This document shows positions 44,251 to 53,190 of a stretch of 64,000 nt of DNA, in pieces. The stretch's first letter is position 1. Each line of letters opens with the position of its first letter. The notes beneath the pieces are model-generated. The model saw nothing but the letters and a program-made list of their open reading frames with translations, made no database searches and was not told the DNA's origin. The position numbers and the translations under genes are program-made. Source of the DNA: Planctomycetota bacterium (GTDB taxonomy: Bacteria > Planctomycetota > Phycisphaerae > Phycisphaerales > UBA1924); NCBI GenBank assembly GCA_018242605.1, contig JAFEBP010000005.1, forward strand, positions 706,861-770,860, in the 5' to 3' direction.

Positions 44251-44369
44251 CATTGGGATCGGGGTATGCCCGTTGCGTGACAAACGGGGCGGGCCGAGTT
44301 GGGGGCCGTCACCCTTGTTTGGCGCGACGGAGTATTTGTGCCGAGCGCATCAACATACGATAATTGCAC

Positions 44370-46511
44370 ATGCTCGGCTCTCTCCCCGATTTTCTCCTGG
44401 TGGTCCTTGGCTTTGGTCTGATCGTGTTCCTTCACGAGCTGGGCCACTTTGTCGCCGCGCGTTGGGCGGGTATTCGGGTGCTGGCGTTCGCGGTGGGGTT
44501 CGGTCCTGCGCTGATGTCGTTCCGCAAGGGAATGGGTATCCGCCGGGGCAGCACCGAAGCGCAGTACACCGCGCTCACCGAAACGGGTGACCCGGCCGCG
44601 AAGGACCTGAGTCCGACTGAGTACCGCCTGAACATGCTGCCATTCGGCGGCTATGTCAAGATGCTGGGTCAGGAGGACGGAGATCCCACAGCCGTCTCGG
44701 ACGCGGCCGACAGTTTCCAAAGGTGCGCACCGTGGAAGCGGCTCATCGTCATCTCGGCGGGCGTGGTGATGAACATCATCACGGCCGCGGCGTTGTTCGT
44801 GATGGTCTTCATGATCGGCATGAAGGTGGAGCCTGCCCGTGTCGGCTCGGTGGTGGCGGGGAGCCCCGCGGCGACGACTCCCGCGCTCAATGCCCATGAA
44901 CTGCGCATCATTGAGCCGGGCCTGCTGCCCGGCGACCGGGTCATCGCGGTCAACGGAGAGCAACCACGCTCATTCAATGATCTGATTCTCGCAACCGCGA
45001 TGGCGGATCAGGACATGGCGGTGCGGCTGACTGTTTCGCGGACCGGGTACGAGCAACCGCTGGAGTTTCAGATTCGGCCGCGCGAGGGCCCCGCATCGGG
45101 CCTTTTGGAGTTGGGCATCGAGCCATCCCGGTCGGCGCAACTTCTCAATACCCCCGATCAAGCGCAGAGGACGGCCTTCGCCGAGGCCATGGAGAAGATG
45201 GGACTTGGCGGTGTGAGCGCGGGGATGACGCTCGCGGCGGTGGACGGGATCAAGGCATCGGACGCCAATGACCTCTTCGCGGCGGTGCGCAAGTCCAAAG
45301 GAGGACCGATCGAGCTTCGGTTCATCGATGGAGCCGGCGCGACGGTGACCGCCGCCGCGTCACCCAGGCCCCAGTTTCAGCTCGACCATCTGCCGCGGCC
45401 GAACAACGCGGTGGCGCCGGTCGACCACCTGCTGGGCTTGATGCCTGTCATGACGGTGGGCGCCACGACCAAGCGGGCCGAAGGGCTGGGGCTCAAGGAC
45501 GGCGACATCTTCGCGCGGCTGGGCTCGGTTGAATACCCGGCGATCCCGCAGGGCATCGCGGAGATTCAGTCGTACAAAGGTCGGAGCATCCCGGTCGTGG
45601 TCTTGAGGAAGGACGACGCGACCAAGGCATGGAAAGAAGTCTCGCTCACGGGTGTGACGGTTGATTCCAAAGGACGCATCGGGTTCGGCGTGAGTGACAC
45701 CTCGCGGGATTCGGTGCTGGTGGCGTTACCGTTCACGACGCTGCGCCACCCCGCGGCCGAACGGGCCGAGGGCGTACAGCCCGCTGATTTCACGCCGCCG
45801 GCGAACAGCGTGATCGCCTCGCCGGGCACTCGCATTCTCGCTGTGAACGACCGGCCCGTCGCCAACTTCGCCGACCTCCGGTCCGCGCTGCGAGCGGCGA
45901 CGGAAAAAGCGTTCAGCCTGCACGCTCCGCATGTGACGATCTCGCTCACGCTGCGTCCGCCTCAGCGAGGGATCGCGGACGACTCCGGCCCGACACAGAC
46001 GGTTCAATGGCGGCTGGACGCGGCGGATACGGCGTCGCTGCATCAACTGGGCTGGGACAGCCCGATATCGGCGGACTTCTTCGAGCCCGAGCAGGTGCTG
46101 CTCAAGGCGCACTCGCCCTCGGAAGCGCTCTCGATGGGGATCGCCGAAACACGGCGCGTGATGTTGACGACCTATGTTACTTTCCTGCGGTTGGCGCAGG
46201 GGAGCGTCAAGATCGAGCACCTCAAGGGGCCCGTGGGCATCGCCCACCTGGGCACGCTGGTCGCGGGACGCGGCTTCATCTGGCTGCTGTTCTTTCTCGC
46301 GCTGATTTCTGTCAATCTGGCGGTGATCAACTTCCTTCCGCTGCCGATCGTGGACGGCGGGCAGTTCCTGTTCATCGTGTTTGAGGCGGTGCGAGGCCGT
46401 CCTGTGCCAATGGCGATCCAGAGCGCGGCGACGGTCGCGGGGCTCGTGCTCATCGGCTGCGTATTCCTTGTGGTGACGTACAACGATATCCGCAACCTTC
46501 TGGGGTTGTAG
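44370..46511 (+). CDS. rseP: RseP-type site-2 metalloprotease with extra PDZ-like modules
   Basis: 713 residues from ATG 44370 (the TTG at 44364 would add two residues), much longer than typical RseP (about 450). HELGH at 22-26 is in the first helix; the second metal motif LPLPIVDGGQ is in the C-terminal helices. Between them lie four regions that look like PDZ or PDZ-like folds (around 145-230, 245-320, 355-435 and 490-560), each with a turn such as GDRVIAVNGE, GDIFARLGS or GTRILAVNDRPV. RseP enzymes cut transmembrane anti-sigma factors after a first site-1 cut; the PDZ domains gate access. The long periplasmic part may tune this gating. Confidence 0.93.
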   Translation: MLGSLPDFLLVVLGFGLIVFLHELGHFVAARWAGIRVLAFAVGFGPALMSFRKGMGIRRGSTEAQYTALTETGDPAAKDLSPTEYRLNMLPFGGYVKMLGQEDGDPTAVSDAADSFQRCAPWKRLIVISAGVVMNIITAAALFVMVFMIGMKVEPARVGSVVAGSPAATTPALNAHELRIIEPGLLPGDRVIAVNGEQPRSFNDLILATAMADQDMAVRLTVSRTGYEQPLEFQIRPREGPASGLLELGIEPSRSAQLLNTPDQAQRTAFAEAMEKMGLGGVSAGMTLAAVDGIKASDANDLFAAVRKSKGGPIELRFIDGAGATVTAAASPRPQFQLDHLPRPNNAVAPVDHLLGLMPVMTVGATTKRAEGLGLKDGDIFARLGSVEYPAIPQGIAEIQSYKGRSIPVVVLRKDDATKAWKEVSLTGVTVDSKGRIGFGVSDTSRDSVLVALPFTTLRHPAAERAEGVQPADFTPPANSVIASPGTRILAVNDRPVANFADLRSALRAATEKAFSLHAPHVTISLTLRPPQRGIADDSGPTQTVQWRLDAADTASLHQLGWDSPISADFFEPEQVLLKAHSPSEALSMGIAETRRVMLTTYVTFLRLAQGSVKIEHLKGPVGIAHLGTLVAGRGFIWLLFFLALISVNLAVINFLPLPIVDGGQFLFIVFEAVRGRPVPMAIQSAATVAGLVLIGCVFLVVTYNDIRNLLGL

Positions 46512-46546
46512 AGGCGCGAGAGCAACCGCGGAACTACGCTCCTGCC

Positions 46547-47452
46547 TTGACCGGACTGATCTCACTCCTGGCGCTGGGGCTGCTGATCGCGCTCGCCGCG
46601 ATGACGTTGTACACCGTGCACGTGCTCACCCATCCGCCCCGGCGGACCTACGCGTCGGCGTTGGCTCGTAACCGCCCCGGCGACCCTTCTGAACTGCCTG
46701 CCGGGCCCCGCGATTTCGGAGAATGGGGGTTCGATTGCGGCGATCTGCGCTTGCCCGTGTGGGAGATTTCCGGCGACGCGCCCCAGGGACCGACCGTGAT
46801 CCTGGTTCATGGCTGGGGAGATTCGCGGATCGGCGCACTCTCCCGGATTCCGCACCTGCTACCTCTGGCCCGGCGAGTGATTACGTTTGATATGCGCGGG
46901 CACGGCGAGGCTGCGGGATTGTGCATGCTCGGGGTTCGCGAGCCGAATGATCTGGCGGCGCTCATGGATCATCTCAAATCGCCGGTGGTGCTGATGGGCT
47001 GGTCGCTGGGTGCGGGCGTTTGCATCGCGGCGGCGGCGGCAAGGCCGGAGATGGTGCGTGCGGTCATCACGGAGGCCCCGTACCGGCTGGCTCGAACTCC
47101 CGCACGCAACGTGATCCGCGAGTGGGCGTTGCCGTATCGGGTCAATCTCCCGCCGGCGATGTGGCTGCTGGGAATCGGTTTTGGCGTGGGGCCGTCGGGC
47201 CTGAACAGCAGTGGGTTCGACCGAGCGGAGTTCGCGGCGCGGGTTCGCTGTCCGTTGCTGGTACTGCATGGAGAGTTTGATTCGGTCTGCCCTCCCGCCG
47301 ATGGACGCGAGATCGCTGCGGCCGCGGGCGGGGTGTTTGTGCCTATTACCGGGGCGGGGCACCACGGAATGTGGACCACCCCGGAATCGTGCGAACAGTG
47401 CGTTGGGGCCATCGGGAAGTTCCTCGCCGGGGTGCCTGCGGATCGGGATTGA
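46547..47452 (+). CDS. Membrane-anchored alpha/beta hydrolase
   Basis: 301 residues from TTG. An N-terminal helix (LISLLALGLLIALAAMTLY) anchors it. The alpha/beta-hydrolase core has the oxyanion strand VILVHGWGDSR, the nucleophile elbow GWSLG (Ser), the acid Asp in HGEFDSVCPP and the catalytic His in AGHHGMW. It belongs to the broad BAAT/dienelactone-like hydrolases; the substrate is unknown. It starts 35 bases after rseP and may share its transcript. A CxxC (SCEQC) near the C-terminus is unusual for this family. Confidence 0.88.
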   Translation: MTGLISLLALGLLIALAAMTLYTVHVLTHPPRRTYASALARNRPGDPSELPAGPRDFGEWGFDCGDLRLPVWEISGDAPQGPTVILVHGWGDSRIGALSRIPHLLPLARRVITFDMRGHGEAAGLCMLGVREPNDLAALMDHLKSPVVLMGWSLGAGVCIAAAAARPEMVRAVITEAPYRLARTPARNVIREWALPYRVNLPPAMWLLGIGFGVGPSGLNSSGFDRAEFAARVRCPLLVLHGEFDSVCPPADGREIAAAAGGVFVPITGAGHHGMWTTPESCEQCVGAIGKFLAGVPADRD

Positions 47453-47514
47453 ACCCCAAATCCGGGAAGCTAGCGTCTTCTCCCGCGGCTTGCCGGAGAC
47501 TACCCTGTGGCCTC

Positions 47515-48051
47515 ATGGCCTGGATTACCAAACCTTCCGCGACTGCCCGCATCGAACGCCGCGACCAGCCCTACCTGACGGCCGAGATGCGCAACACACT
47601 GACCACACGATACCTGCCGCGGTATGAGACGACTCACGCGGCGTTGCTGCCCGCGCTGCACGAGGTGCAGCACGCCTACGGATGGGTGCCGCCGCAGGCC
47701 ATGCTCGAGATCGCCGAGTTCCTGAAGCTCAAGCCTTCGCAGGTGATCGACACGGCCTCGTTCTACGAGGAATACTGGCTCAAGCCCAAGGGCAAGCATC
47801 TCATCTCGATCTGCAGGAGCATCGCGTGCGAGTTCTGCGGGCACGAAAAGGTCACCCAGGCGGTCAAAGATCGATTGGGGATCGACGTCGGAGAGACCAC
47901 GGACGACGGCATGTTCACGCTGATCGAACTGGAATGCCTGGGGTCATGCGGAACCGCCCCGGCCGTTCTGGTGGATGAACACCTGTGCGAATGCACCACG
48001 CCTGAGGGGATCGTCAAGGCGATCGACGAAATCTACGCCGGCAAGCACTGA
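47515..48051 (+). CDS. nuoE: NADH-quinone oxidoreductase subunit E (NuoE)
   Basis: 178 residues from ATG 47515; the upstream open frame is a shadow of the hydrolase gene. NuoE binds the [2Fe-2S] cluster N1a of complex I and pairs with the NADH-binding subunit NuoF. Ligands are complete: C100-x4-C105 in the ICRSIACEFCG segment and C141-x3-C145 in ECLGSCG. The N-terminal helical part has LPALHEVQHAYGWVPPQAM. No other nuo gene is present in the window: neighbours are a hydrolase upstream and a beta-propeller downstream. So nuoE is separated from nuoF here. Confidence 0.96.
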   Translation: MAWITKPSATARIERRDQPYLTAEMRNTLTTRYLPRYETTHAALLPALHEVQHAYGWVPPQAMLEIAEFLKLKPSQVIDTASFYEEYWLKPKGKHLISICRSIACEFCGHEKVTQAVKDRLGIDVGETTDDGMFTLIELECLGSCGTAPAVLVDEHLCECTTPEGIVKAIDEIYAGKH

Positions 48052-48251
48052 CATAATCGAATCATCTGAGCGTCGATCGAATTCGACGGGGCCGATGCAT
48101 ACCCGACCGAACGCCGATACTCTTGCGGATCGGTTGTTGTGGCGCGGCGGGTTCTCGGCCCCCGCGTCGCCCGCTCGCTCACCCGAACGGGGCAACTATT
48201 GAGGGGGCGTGGTATTCTCCCGCTTCGGTTTCAAAGGGGCTTCGTTCGGCC

Positions 48252-50666
48252 ATGATCAAACTGCCTTCCGCCGCTCTCACGCTGTTTCTGTGCGTCGTTC
48301 CCGCTTCGGCGCAGACCTGGCAATCACAAGGACCCGCTCCTTCGCTCGATGGGCAATCCGAGGGAATGACGGCCCAGCGCAACCCTGTTACGGGTGCTGT
48401 GCGCGTGGTGCTGCCGCACCCCAGCGACCCCAACATTCTGTACGCGGGCACGGTGAACGGCGGGGTGTGGAAGACGACCAACGCGACAGCTCTGACCCCG
48501 AGTTGGATGCCGCTCACGGATACCCAAGAGTCACTCTCGATCGGCGCGCTGGCGTTCGATCCGTTCGATCAGAGTTCGCAGACATTGATCGCGGGCATCG
48601 GCCGGTTCAGTTCGCTCGCGGGGATCGGCGGAAACCGAATCGGGCTCATCAAGACGATCGATGGCGGGGCGACATGGACGCGTCTGGCCGGGACTGCGCT
48701 GAACGAGCGCAACATCGCTTCGCTGGCGATCCGTGGACCGATCGTTCTGGTGGCGGTGAACGCGGGCACGCAGATCGGTCTGTACCGCAGCGAGGACGGC
48801 GGCGACCATTTCACCAACCTCTCCGGAGCGTCGGGCACGGGCGTTCCGACCGGCGCTGTGGCGGCGCTCATCGGCGATCCGGGAAACGTCGCCCGCTTCT
48901 ACTGCGGAATCACCGGGACCAACGGCGGGGTCTATCGCTCGGACAACTTCGGCGTCTCGTGGTTCAACATCTCGACGGGACTGCAGAACCCCAACCGCAC
49001 CGACAACGTCCGCCTGGCGATTCACAACTCAGAGACCGACAACGTCGTTTGGGCGTCGCTCGATTCTCAGGGCGAACTGGCCGGCGTATACCGCCTTCCC
49101 AACTTCGCCGGCGCGTGGGAATCTGTTGGAGTGCCCACAACCAACGAGGGCAGCGAGATGTTCCCTTGCATGCTGGGCGCGAACCCCGGCGGTCAGGGAA
49201 CAATCCACATGTCCCTGGCGGCCGATCCGAGCAACCCCACCATTGTCTACGTCGGCGGTGATCGTCAGCCGGGTGGGAACTGCGATGGCGGCGGGTTTCC
49301 AAACTCCATCGGGGCCGAGGATTACAGCGGTCGGCTGTTCCGCGGCGATGCCGGTGCGCTGCCGGAGAATCGCTGGCGCCCCCTCACCCACAGCGGCACC
49401 GGGCACAACACCTCGCCGCACGCGGATTCACGGTGCCTGGCGTTTGACGCCGCGGGCAACCTGATCGAGAGTGACGACGGGGGCATCTACAAGCGTGTGG
49501 ACCCCAACTCAACGATGGCGGACTGGGTCGCGGTGCTGGGAGATGCGTGCGTCGGCGAGTTCCATTCCGTGGCGTGGGATCACAACGCGCGCGTGGCGTT
49601 CGGCGGCACGCAGGACACCGGCAGCAGCGAGCAGATCGCCGAGGCCAGCCGGGTCTGGCGCTCGACATTCAGCGGCGACGGCGGCAAGGTCGCGGTGGAT
49701 TCCAGCACGGTCGGGGAGTCGTACCGGTACGGGAGCGCTCAGTACCTGGGCGGTTTCCATCGCCGCCTTGTGAGCTCGTCGAACAACACGATCGACTTTG
49801 TATTCCCCGATCTGTTCGTCGAAGGATTGACGCCCCCGCAGGACATCTTTGCGATTGACGCTGCGCAGTTCTATTCGCCGATCGCGACGAACCAGGTGTT
49901 CGGTCCGGGCCTCGCGCTGCTCACGTCACGCCATGCGTTTGTTTCGTACAACCGGGGTGCCACGGTGCGTGACCTTGGCACGCCGGGCGGGACACCCGGG
50001 GCGATCGTGTTCGGCGGCTGCCGAAATGGAGTTGAGAACCCGCACGTGGTGTGGTTGGGCTCGACGAACGGTCGGTTGTTCTTCAAAGAGGGGCTGAACG
50101 ACGATTTGGCTCAGGTCACGAGCTATCCAGGGTCGACCGCGCAGCGGGTTCGCGCGATCGCGGTTTCACCGTCGGACTACGGCACGGTGATCGTTGCCGA
50201 TACGTCGCGCGTGTACATGTCGCGGTCGCTGGGTCAGGAGTGGACGGACATCACCGGCGATCTGGTGGATACCGCGATCCGAGGGGTGGCGTACCTGGCC
50301 CGGCCTCAGGTGGACCTGATCGTGATCGGCGGTATTTCGGGTGTGTACGCCACGCCCGCGTTCAACCCGGGGATCTGGAGCGAGTTCGCGGCGGGGCTGC
50401 CCAACTCGCCGGTCCAGGACCTGCACTCGGACCCGGTCGACAGGGTGCTGACTGCGGCGCTGCTGGGCCGCGGCGTCTGGACTTTGGACACCACGCCGTG
50501 CCCGGCGGACTTCAACCTCGACGGGGGTGTCGACGGCGCGGACGTTGAAGCATTTTTCGTGATGTGGGAGGCGAGCGGGGTCGCGGCGGACGTGAACTTC
50601 GACGGCGGCATCGATGGCGCGGACGTGGAGTACTTCTTCAGGCGGTGGCAGGACGGGGGCTGCTGA
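48252..50666 (+). CDS. Exported BNR/sortilin-type beta-propeller with GC-type dockerin
   Basis: 804 residues from ATG 48252, which begins a good signal peptide (SAALTLFLCVVPASAQ). The body consists of BNR/VPS10-like repeats, recognised by phrases such as GLIKTIDGGATWTRLAG, GLYRSEDGGDHFTNLSG and GVYRSDNFGVSWFNI, arranged as a beta-propeller of the glycoside-hydrolase or adhesin type. The C-terminus is a two-repeat EF-hand-like dockerin, FNLDGGVDGADVEAFFVMW and VNFDGGIDGADVEYFFRRW, and the protein ends with Cys. This is the GC-type dockerin found in Phycisphaerales surface proteins. It is likely secreted and anchored; ligand unknown. Confidence 0.88.
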   Translation: MIKLPSAALTLFLCVVPASAQTWQSQGPAPSLDGQSEGMTAQRNPVTGAVRVVLPHPSDPNILYAGTVNGGVWKTTNATALTPSWMPLTDTQESLSIGALAFDPFDQSSQTLIAGIGRFSSLAGIGGNRIGLIKTIDGGATWTRLAGTALNERNIASLAIRGPIVLVAVNAGTQIGLYRSEDGGDHFTNLSGASGTGVPTGAVAALIGDPGNVARFYCGITGTNGGVYRSDNFGVSWFNISTGLQNPNRTDNVRLAIHNSETDNVVWASLDSQGELAGVYRLPNFAGAWESVGVPTTNEGSEMFPCMLGANPGGQGTIHMSLAADPSNPTIVYVGGDRQPGGNCDGGGFPNSIGAEDYSGRLFRGDAGALPENRWRPLTHSGTGHNTSPHADSRCLAFDAAGNLIESDDGGIYKRVDPNSTMADWVAVLGDACVGEFHSVAWDHNARVAFGGTQDTGSSEQIAEASRVWRSTFSGDGGKVAVDSSTVGESYRYGSAQYLGGFHRRLVSSSNNTIDFVFPDLFVEGLTPPQDIFAIDAAQFYSPIATNQVFGPGLALLTSRHAFVSYNRGATVRDLGTPGGTPGAIVFGGCRNGVENPHVVWLGSTNGRLFFKEGLNDDLAQVTSYPGSTAQRVRAIAVSPSDYGTVIVADTSRVYMSRSLGQEWTDITGDLVDTAIRGVAYLARPQVDLIVIGGISGVYATPAFNPGIWSEFAAGLPNSPVQDLHSDPVDRVLTAALLGRGVWTLDTTPCPADFNLDGGVDGADVEAFFVMWEASGVAADVNFDGGIDGADVEYFFRRWQDGGC

Positions 50667-50687
50667 ACCCTGTATTGCAAAGCCGGC

Positions 50688-51440
50688 TCAGGTTCCACGC
50701 TTGTTGCCGAACAAGTCGATGTGCAGCCGCCTGCATAATCTCCAGCCCCGCTGAAGACAGGCCTGGACGATCCACGCGGTGCGCTGCGCGTCGGGTGGCG
50801 TTACCCCTTCGGGCATGAGCATGACATCTCCCGCGGACCAGCCGCGGAGGCGGGACAGAAGTTCATCGATCTCCGGCAGATCCGACGGTTCTGCGACAAC
50901 GAACTTGAACTGCCGCTGCGGGTTGGCGTCGATCAGGCCTTGCAACGCGGCGAGGTTGAGTCGGCGGGACTCGTGCAATCGCCGCCACGCACCCTTGGGG
51001 TCGCGGGGATCTTCTGGCGCCGGTGTGCTGTTCGCGAGTTTGGGGCTGATGCTCATGAGGTCGCACGGCACGGTTCTCAGGACAGTGCCCGCGGTCTCGA
51101 TGGTGATGTGCATCTCCATGGCCCGCAACGCCTGGGTGAGATCCGCGAGGTGGTCGAAGATCATCGGCTCACCGCCGGTCACTACAGCGTGGCGCTGGCG
51201 GGTCGCCCTGGCCTCGTCCACGAGGCTCGTGATAGTGCGTCGGCCGCCCTGGGCGTCCCAACTCGCGTAGGGCGTATCGCACCAGGCGCATCGGAGGTTG
51301 CAGCCGCTGAGTCGCACAAACCACGACGGAACGCCCGTCAGCTTTCCTTCGCCCTGAATGGAAACGAACGTTTCGGAAATTGGCAACGACGGCGCGGCGG
51401 TTTCGCGTGCGGGGTTCGGTGTTGTGGGTGCGTCTTCCAT
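50688..51440 (-). CDS. queE: 7-carboxy-7-deazaguanine synthase (radical SAM)
   Basis: About 250 residues from ATG 51440 (a TTG at 51449 is nine bases further upstream). It converts 6-carboxy-tetrahydropterin to 7-carboxy-7-deazaguanine in queuosine/7-deazapurine synthesis. The radical-SAM cluster motif is in LSGCNLRCAWCDTPYASW (CxxxCxxC), preceded by the substrate-binding FVSIQGEGKLTGVPSWFVRL and followed by VVTGGEP. Length is normal. It lies 18 bases after queC on the same strand, and queC overlaps trmB, so the three are one unit. Confidence 0.96.
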   Translation of the reverse strand: MEDAPTTPNPARETAAPSLPISETFVSIQGEGKLTGVPSWFVRLSGCNLRCAWCDTPYASWDAQGGRRTITSLVDEARATRQRHAVVTGGEPMIFDHLADLTQALRAMEMHITIETAGTVLRTVPCDLMSISPKLANSTPAPEDPRDPKGAWRRLHESRRLNLAALQGLIDANPQRQFKFVVAEPSDLPEIDELLSRLRGWSAGDVMLMPEGVTPPDAQRTAWIVQACLQRGWRLCRRLHIDLFGNKRGT

Positions 51441-51458
51441 GGCGAACAAGCCCGCGCG

Positions 51459-52163
51459 TCAGACGTAGCAAGTCGGGTCCGCAACGCCGGCCTGTTCGAA
51501 GCCGGCGCGACGGATGGTGCAGGAATCGCAATGCCCGCAGGCCTGGCCCCGCGGGGTTGGGTCGTAGCAACTGATCGTGAGGGAGTAATCGACGCCCAAC
51601 CGAGTGCCGAGTTGGATGATCTGCGCCTTGGCGATCTTCACCAGCGGCGTGCGGACCTTGAGCCGTTCGTCGGATGACTCCACCCCTGCCCGGGTCGCGA
51701 GATTTGCGGTCAGTTCGAAGGAACGAATGAACTCTTCGCGGCAGTCTGGATAACCGGAGTAATCCACGGAGTTGACGCCTATGAACACGTCCCAGGCGCC
51801 CAAGACCTCCGCCAGCCCCATCGCGAGCGAGAGAAAAACCAAGTTGCGAGACGGCACGTATGTGACCGGGATGCCGGCATCTTTACCGTACTGATCCTTG
51901 GGGACGCCGATATCGGCGGTGAGCGCCGAGCCCCCGAACGCACGAAGATCGACGCGGACGGTGCGGTGGGTGGCGGCGCCGATCGAGCGTGCGACGGCCG
52001 CGGCGGCTTCGAGTTCGATCCGGTGGCGTTGGCCGTAATCGAAGCTGAGGGCGTGACAGTCGAAGCCCTCGGACCTCGCGACGGCGAGGCAGGTGGCGCT
52101 ATCGATGCCGCCCGAGAGCAGTACCACCGCTCGTTTTTGTCGGCCCTTGGAGTTCACTGTCAC
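51459..52163 (-). CDS. queC: 7-cyano-7-deazaguanine synthase
   Basis: 234 residues from GTG 52163. The start overlaps the trmB stop by 4 bases (GTGA); the longer open frame upstream is a shadow of trmB. QueC converts the carboxy product of QueE to preQ0. The ATP-pyrophosphatase P-loop is [15 protein letters not shown]. The zinc site is in the C-terminal [18 protein letters not shown], with the four expected cysteines. Also present: [19 protein letters not shown]. No queD or queF is visible in the window. Confidence 0.97.
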   Translation of the reverse strand: MTVNSKGRQKRAVVLLSGGIDSATCLAVARSEGFDCHALSFDYGQRHRIELEAAAAVARSIGAATHRTVRVDLRAFGGSALTADIGVPKDQYGKDAGIPVTYVPSRNLVFLSLAMGLAEVLGAWDVFIGVNSVDYSGYPDCREEFIRSFELTANLATRAGVESSDERLKVRTPLVKIAKAQIIQLGTRLGVDYSLTISCYDPTPRGQACGHCDSCTIRRAGFEQAGVADPTCYV

Positions 52164-52918
52164 ATCGTACCTTTCTGCAGCACGACGGCGTGGGGACCGC
52201 TGTCCTTCTTGAACTTGCGCTCGTAGTTGGTGCCCACGCACTGGCCTTCGCCCACCCACTCGGGAGACTCGAATGGACGGCGTTCGAAAGGCGCACCTGA
52301 CACCTGGGGGAGCACGGTTCGGGGCAGATCGCAATTCTCTCGCCAGGACGCGTAGTTGGAAGGGTCGGTCCAGACATGGAAGTGCTCCTGATCCCAGGCC
52401 CAGAGTTCATCGTGGTCGGTGACGACGCGCAGTTCGCCGCCGGGGGCGAGCACGCGCCACGCCTCGGCCAGGAACCGGTGCTGAATGACGCGGTTCTTGT
52501 GATGCTTGGTCTTGGGCCAAGGATCGGAGAAGTAGAGGTGGATCACTTGGGCGACGGCGGTCTCGCACCGCCAGCGTAGAAACTCACCGGCGTCGGTGCG
52601 GAGCATGCGGACGTTCTGGAGTTGGGCCCGCCGCACGCGGTCGGCGCAGTACAGGTAGAACTCGCGGGCCCACTCGATCCCGAGGAAGTTGACCTGTGGA
52701 TTCGCTCTGGCTGTCTCGAGAATGAACGTCCCCTTTCCGCAGCCGATCTCGATCTCGAAGCGTCTGGACGGATCGGCGAACCATCGGCACGGATCGAGGC
52801 GCCCGGCCAGAGGGTTGGTCATCGCTTCGTCCGGGAGCGGAGGGAACTCAGCTTCCGAGAGGCCGACCACGCCCGTGGCGTCGTCAAGTTCGCGGCCATG
52901 TCCGAGGTTGAACGACAT
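52160..52918 (-). CDS. trmB: tRNA (guanine-N7-)-methyltransferase
   Basis: 252 residues from ATG 52918. It methylates G46 in the variable loop of tRNA. The SAM-binding motif EIGCGKGTF, the sequence [12 protein letters not shown] and the diagnostic [17 protein letters not shown] are all present, along with [13 protein letters not shown]. An unusual C-terminal stretch ([20 protein letters not shown], then [10 protein letters not shown]) matches the family end. It is coupled to queC, so one transcript carries two tRNA-modification functions. A strong inverted repeat lies just upstream of its start. Confidence 0.97.
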   Translation of the reverse strand: MSFNLGHGRELDDATGVVGLSEAEFPPLPDEAMTNPLAGRLDPCRWFADPSRRFEIEIGCGKGTFILETARANPQVNFLGIEWAREFYLYCADRVRRAQLQNVRMLRTDAGEFLRWRCETAVAQVIHLYFSDPWPKTKHHKNRVIQHRFLAEAWRVLAPGGELRVVTDHDELWAWDQEHFHVWTDPSNYASWRENCDLPRTVLPQVSGAPFERRPFESPEWVGEGQCVGTNYERKFKKDSGPHAVVLQKGTM

Positions 52919-52937
52919 CGGGCCAAGCGTACGGAGT

Positions 52938-52965
52938 GGCGAGCGCGTTGGTTGACGCGCTCGCC
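52938..52965 (-). promoter_or_regulatory. Perfect 11-bp inverted repeat upstream of trmB
   Basis: GGCGAGCGCGT (52938-52948) and ACGCGCTCGCC (52955-52965) are exact inverted copies around a 6-base loop. The element ends 20 bases before the trmB ATG, so in the mRNA it would form a very stable hairpin close to the ribosome-binding site, or it may be an operator. There is no T-run after it on either strand. Position suggests control of trmB-queC-queE. Confidence 0.5.
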
Positions 52966-53190
52966 TGCGTTGATGACGGCTTGCCGCCAGCGAGTGATTG
53001 CGCCGGCGGAGGAATCGGTTGGCGGCCGGGGCCGTTTACGTCCGAATAACCACGAATCCGCTTCTCTGTGAAGGCGTTGACTCGAATTCGAGGGTCGTCC
53101 CCTGGTGATTTCCACTATCCTCCGACACCCGTAACATCTACCAATCGAGAGCGTAGATAGTGCTGGACTCCTCGCCGATAGCACCGCATC

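Noticed and set aside
52622..53071. A 149-codon plus-strand open frame antisense to trmB
   Set aside because: The trmB protein on the other strand has all its family motifs; the antisense frame is a third-codon-position artefact of high GC.
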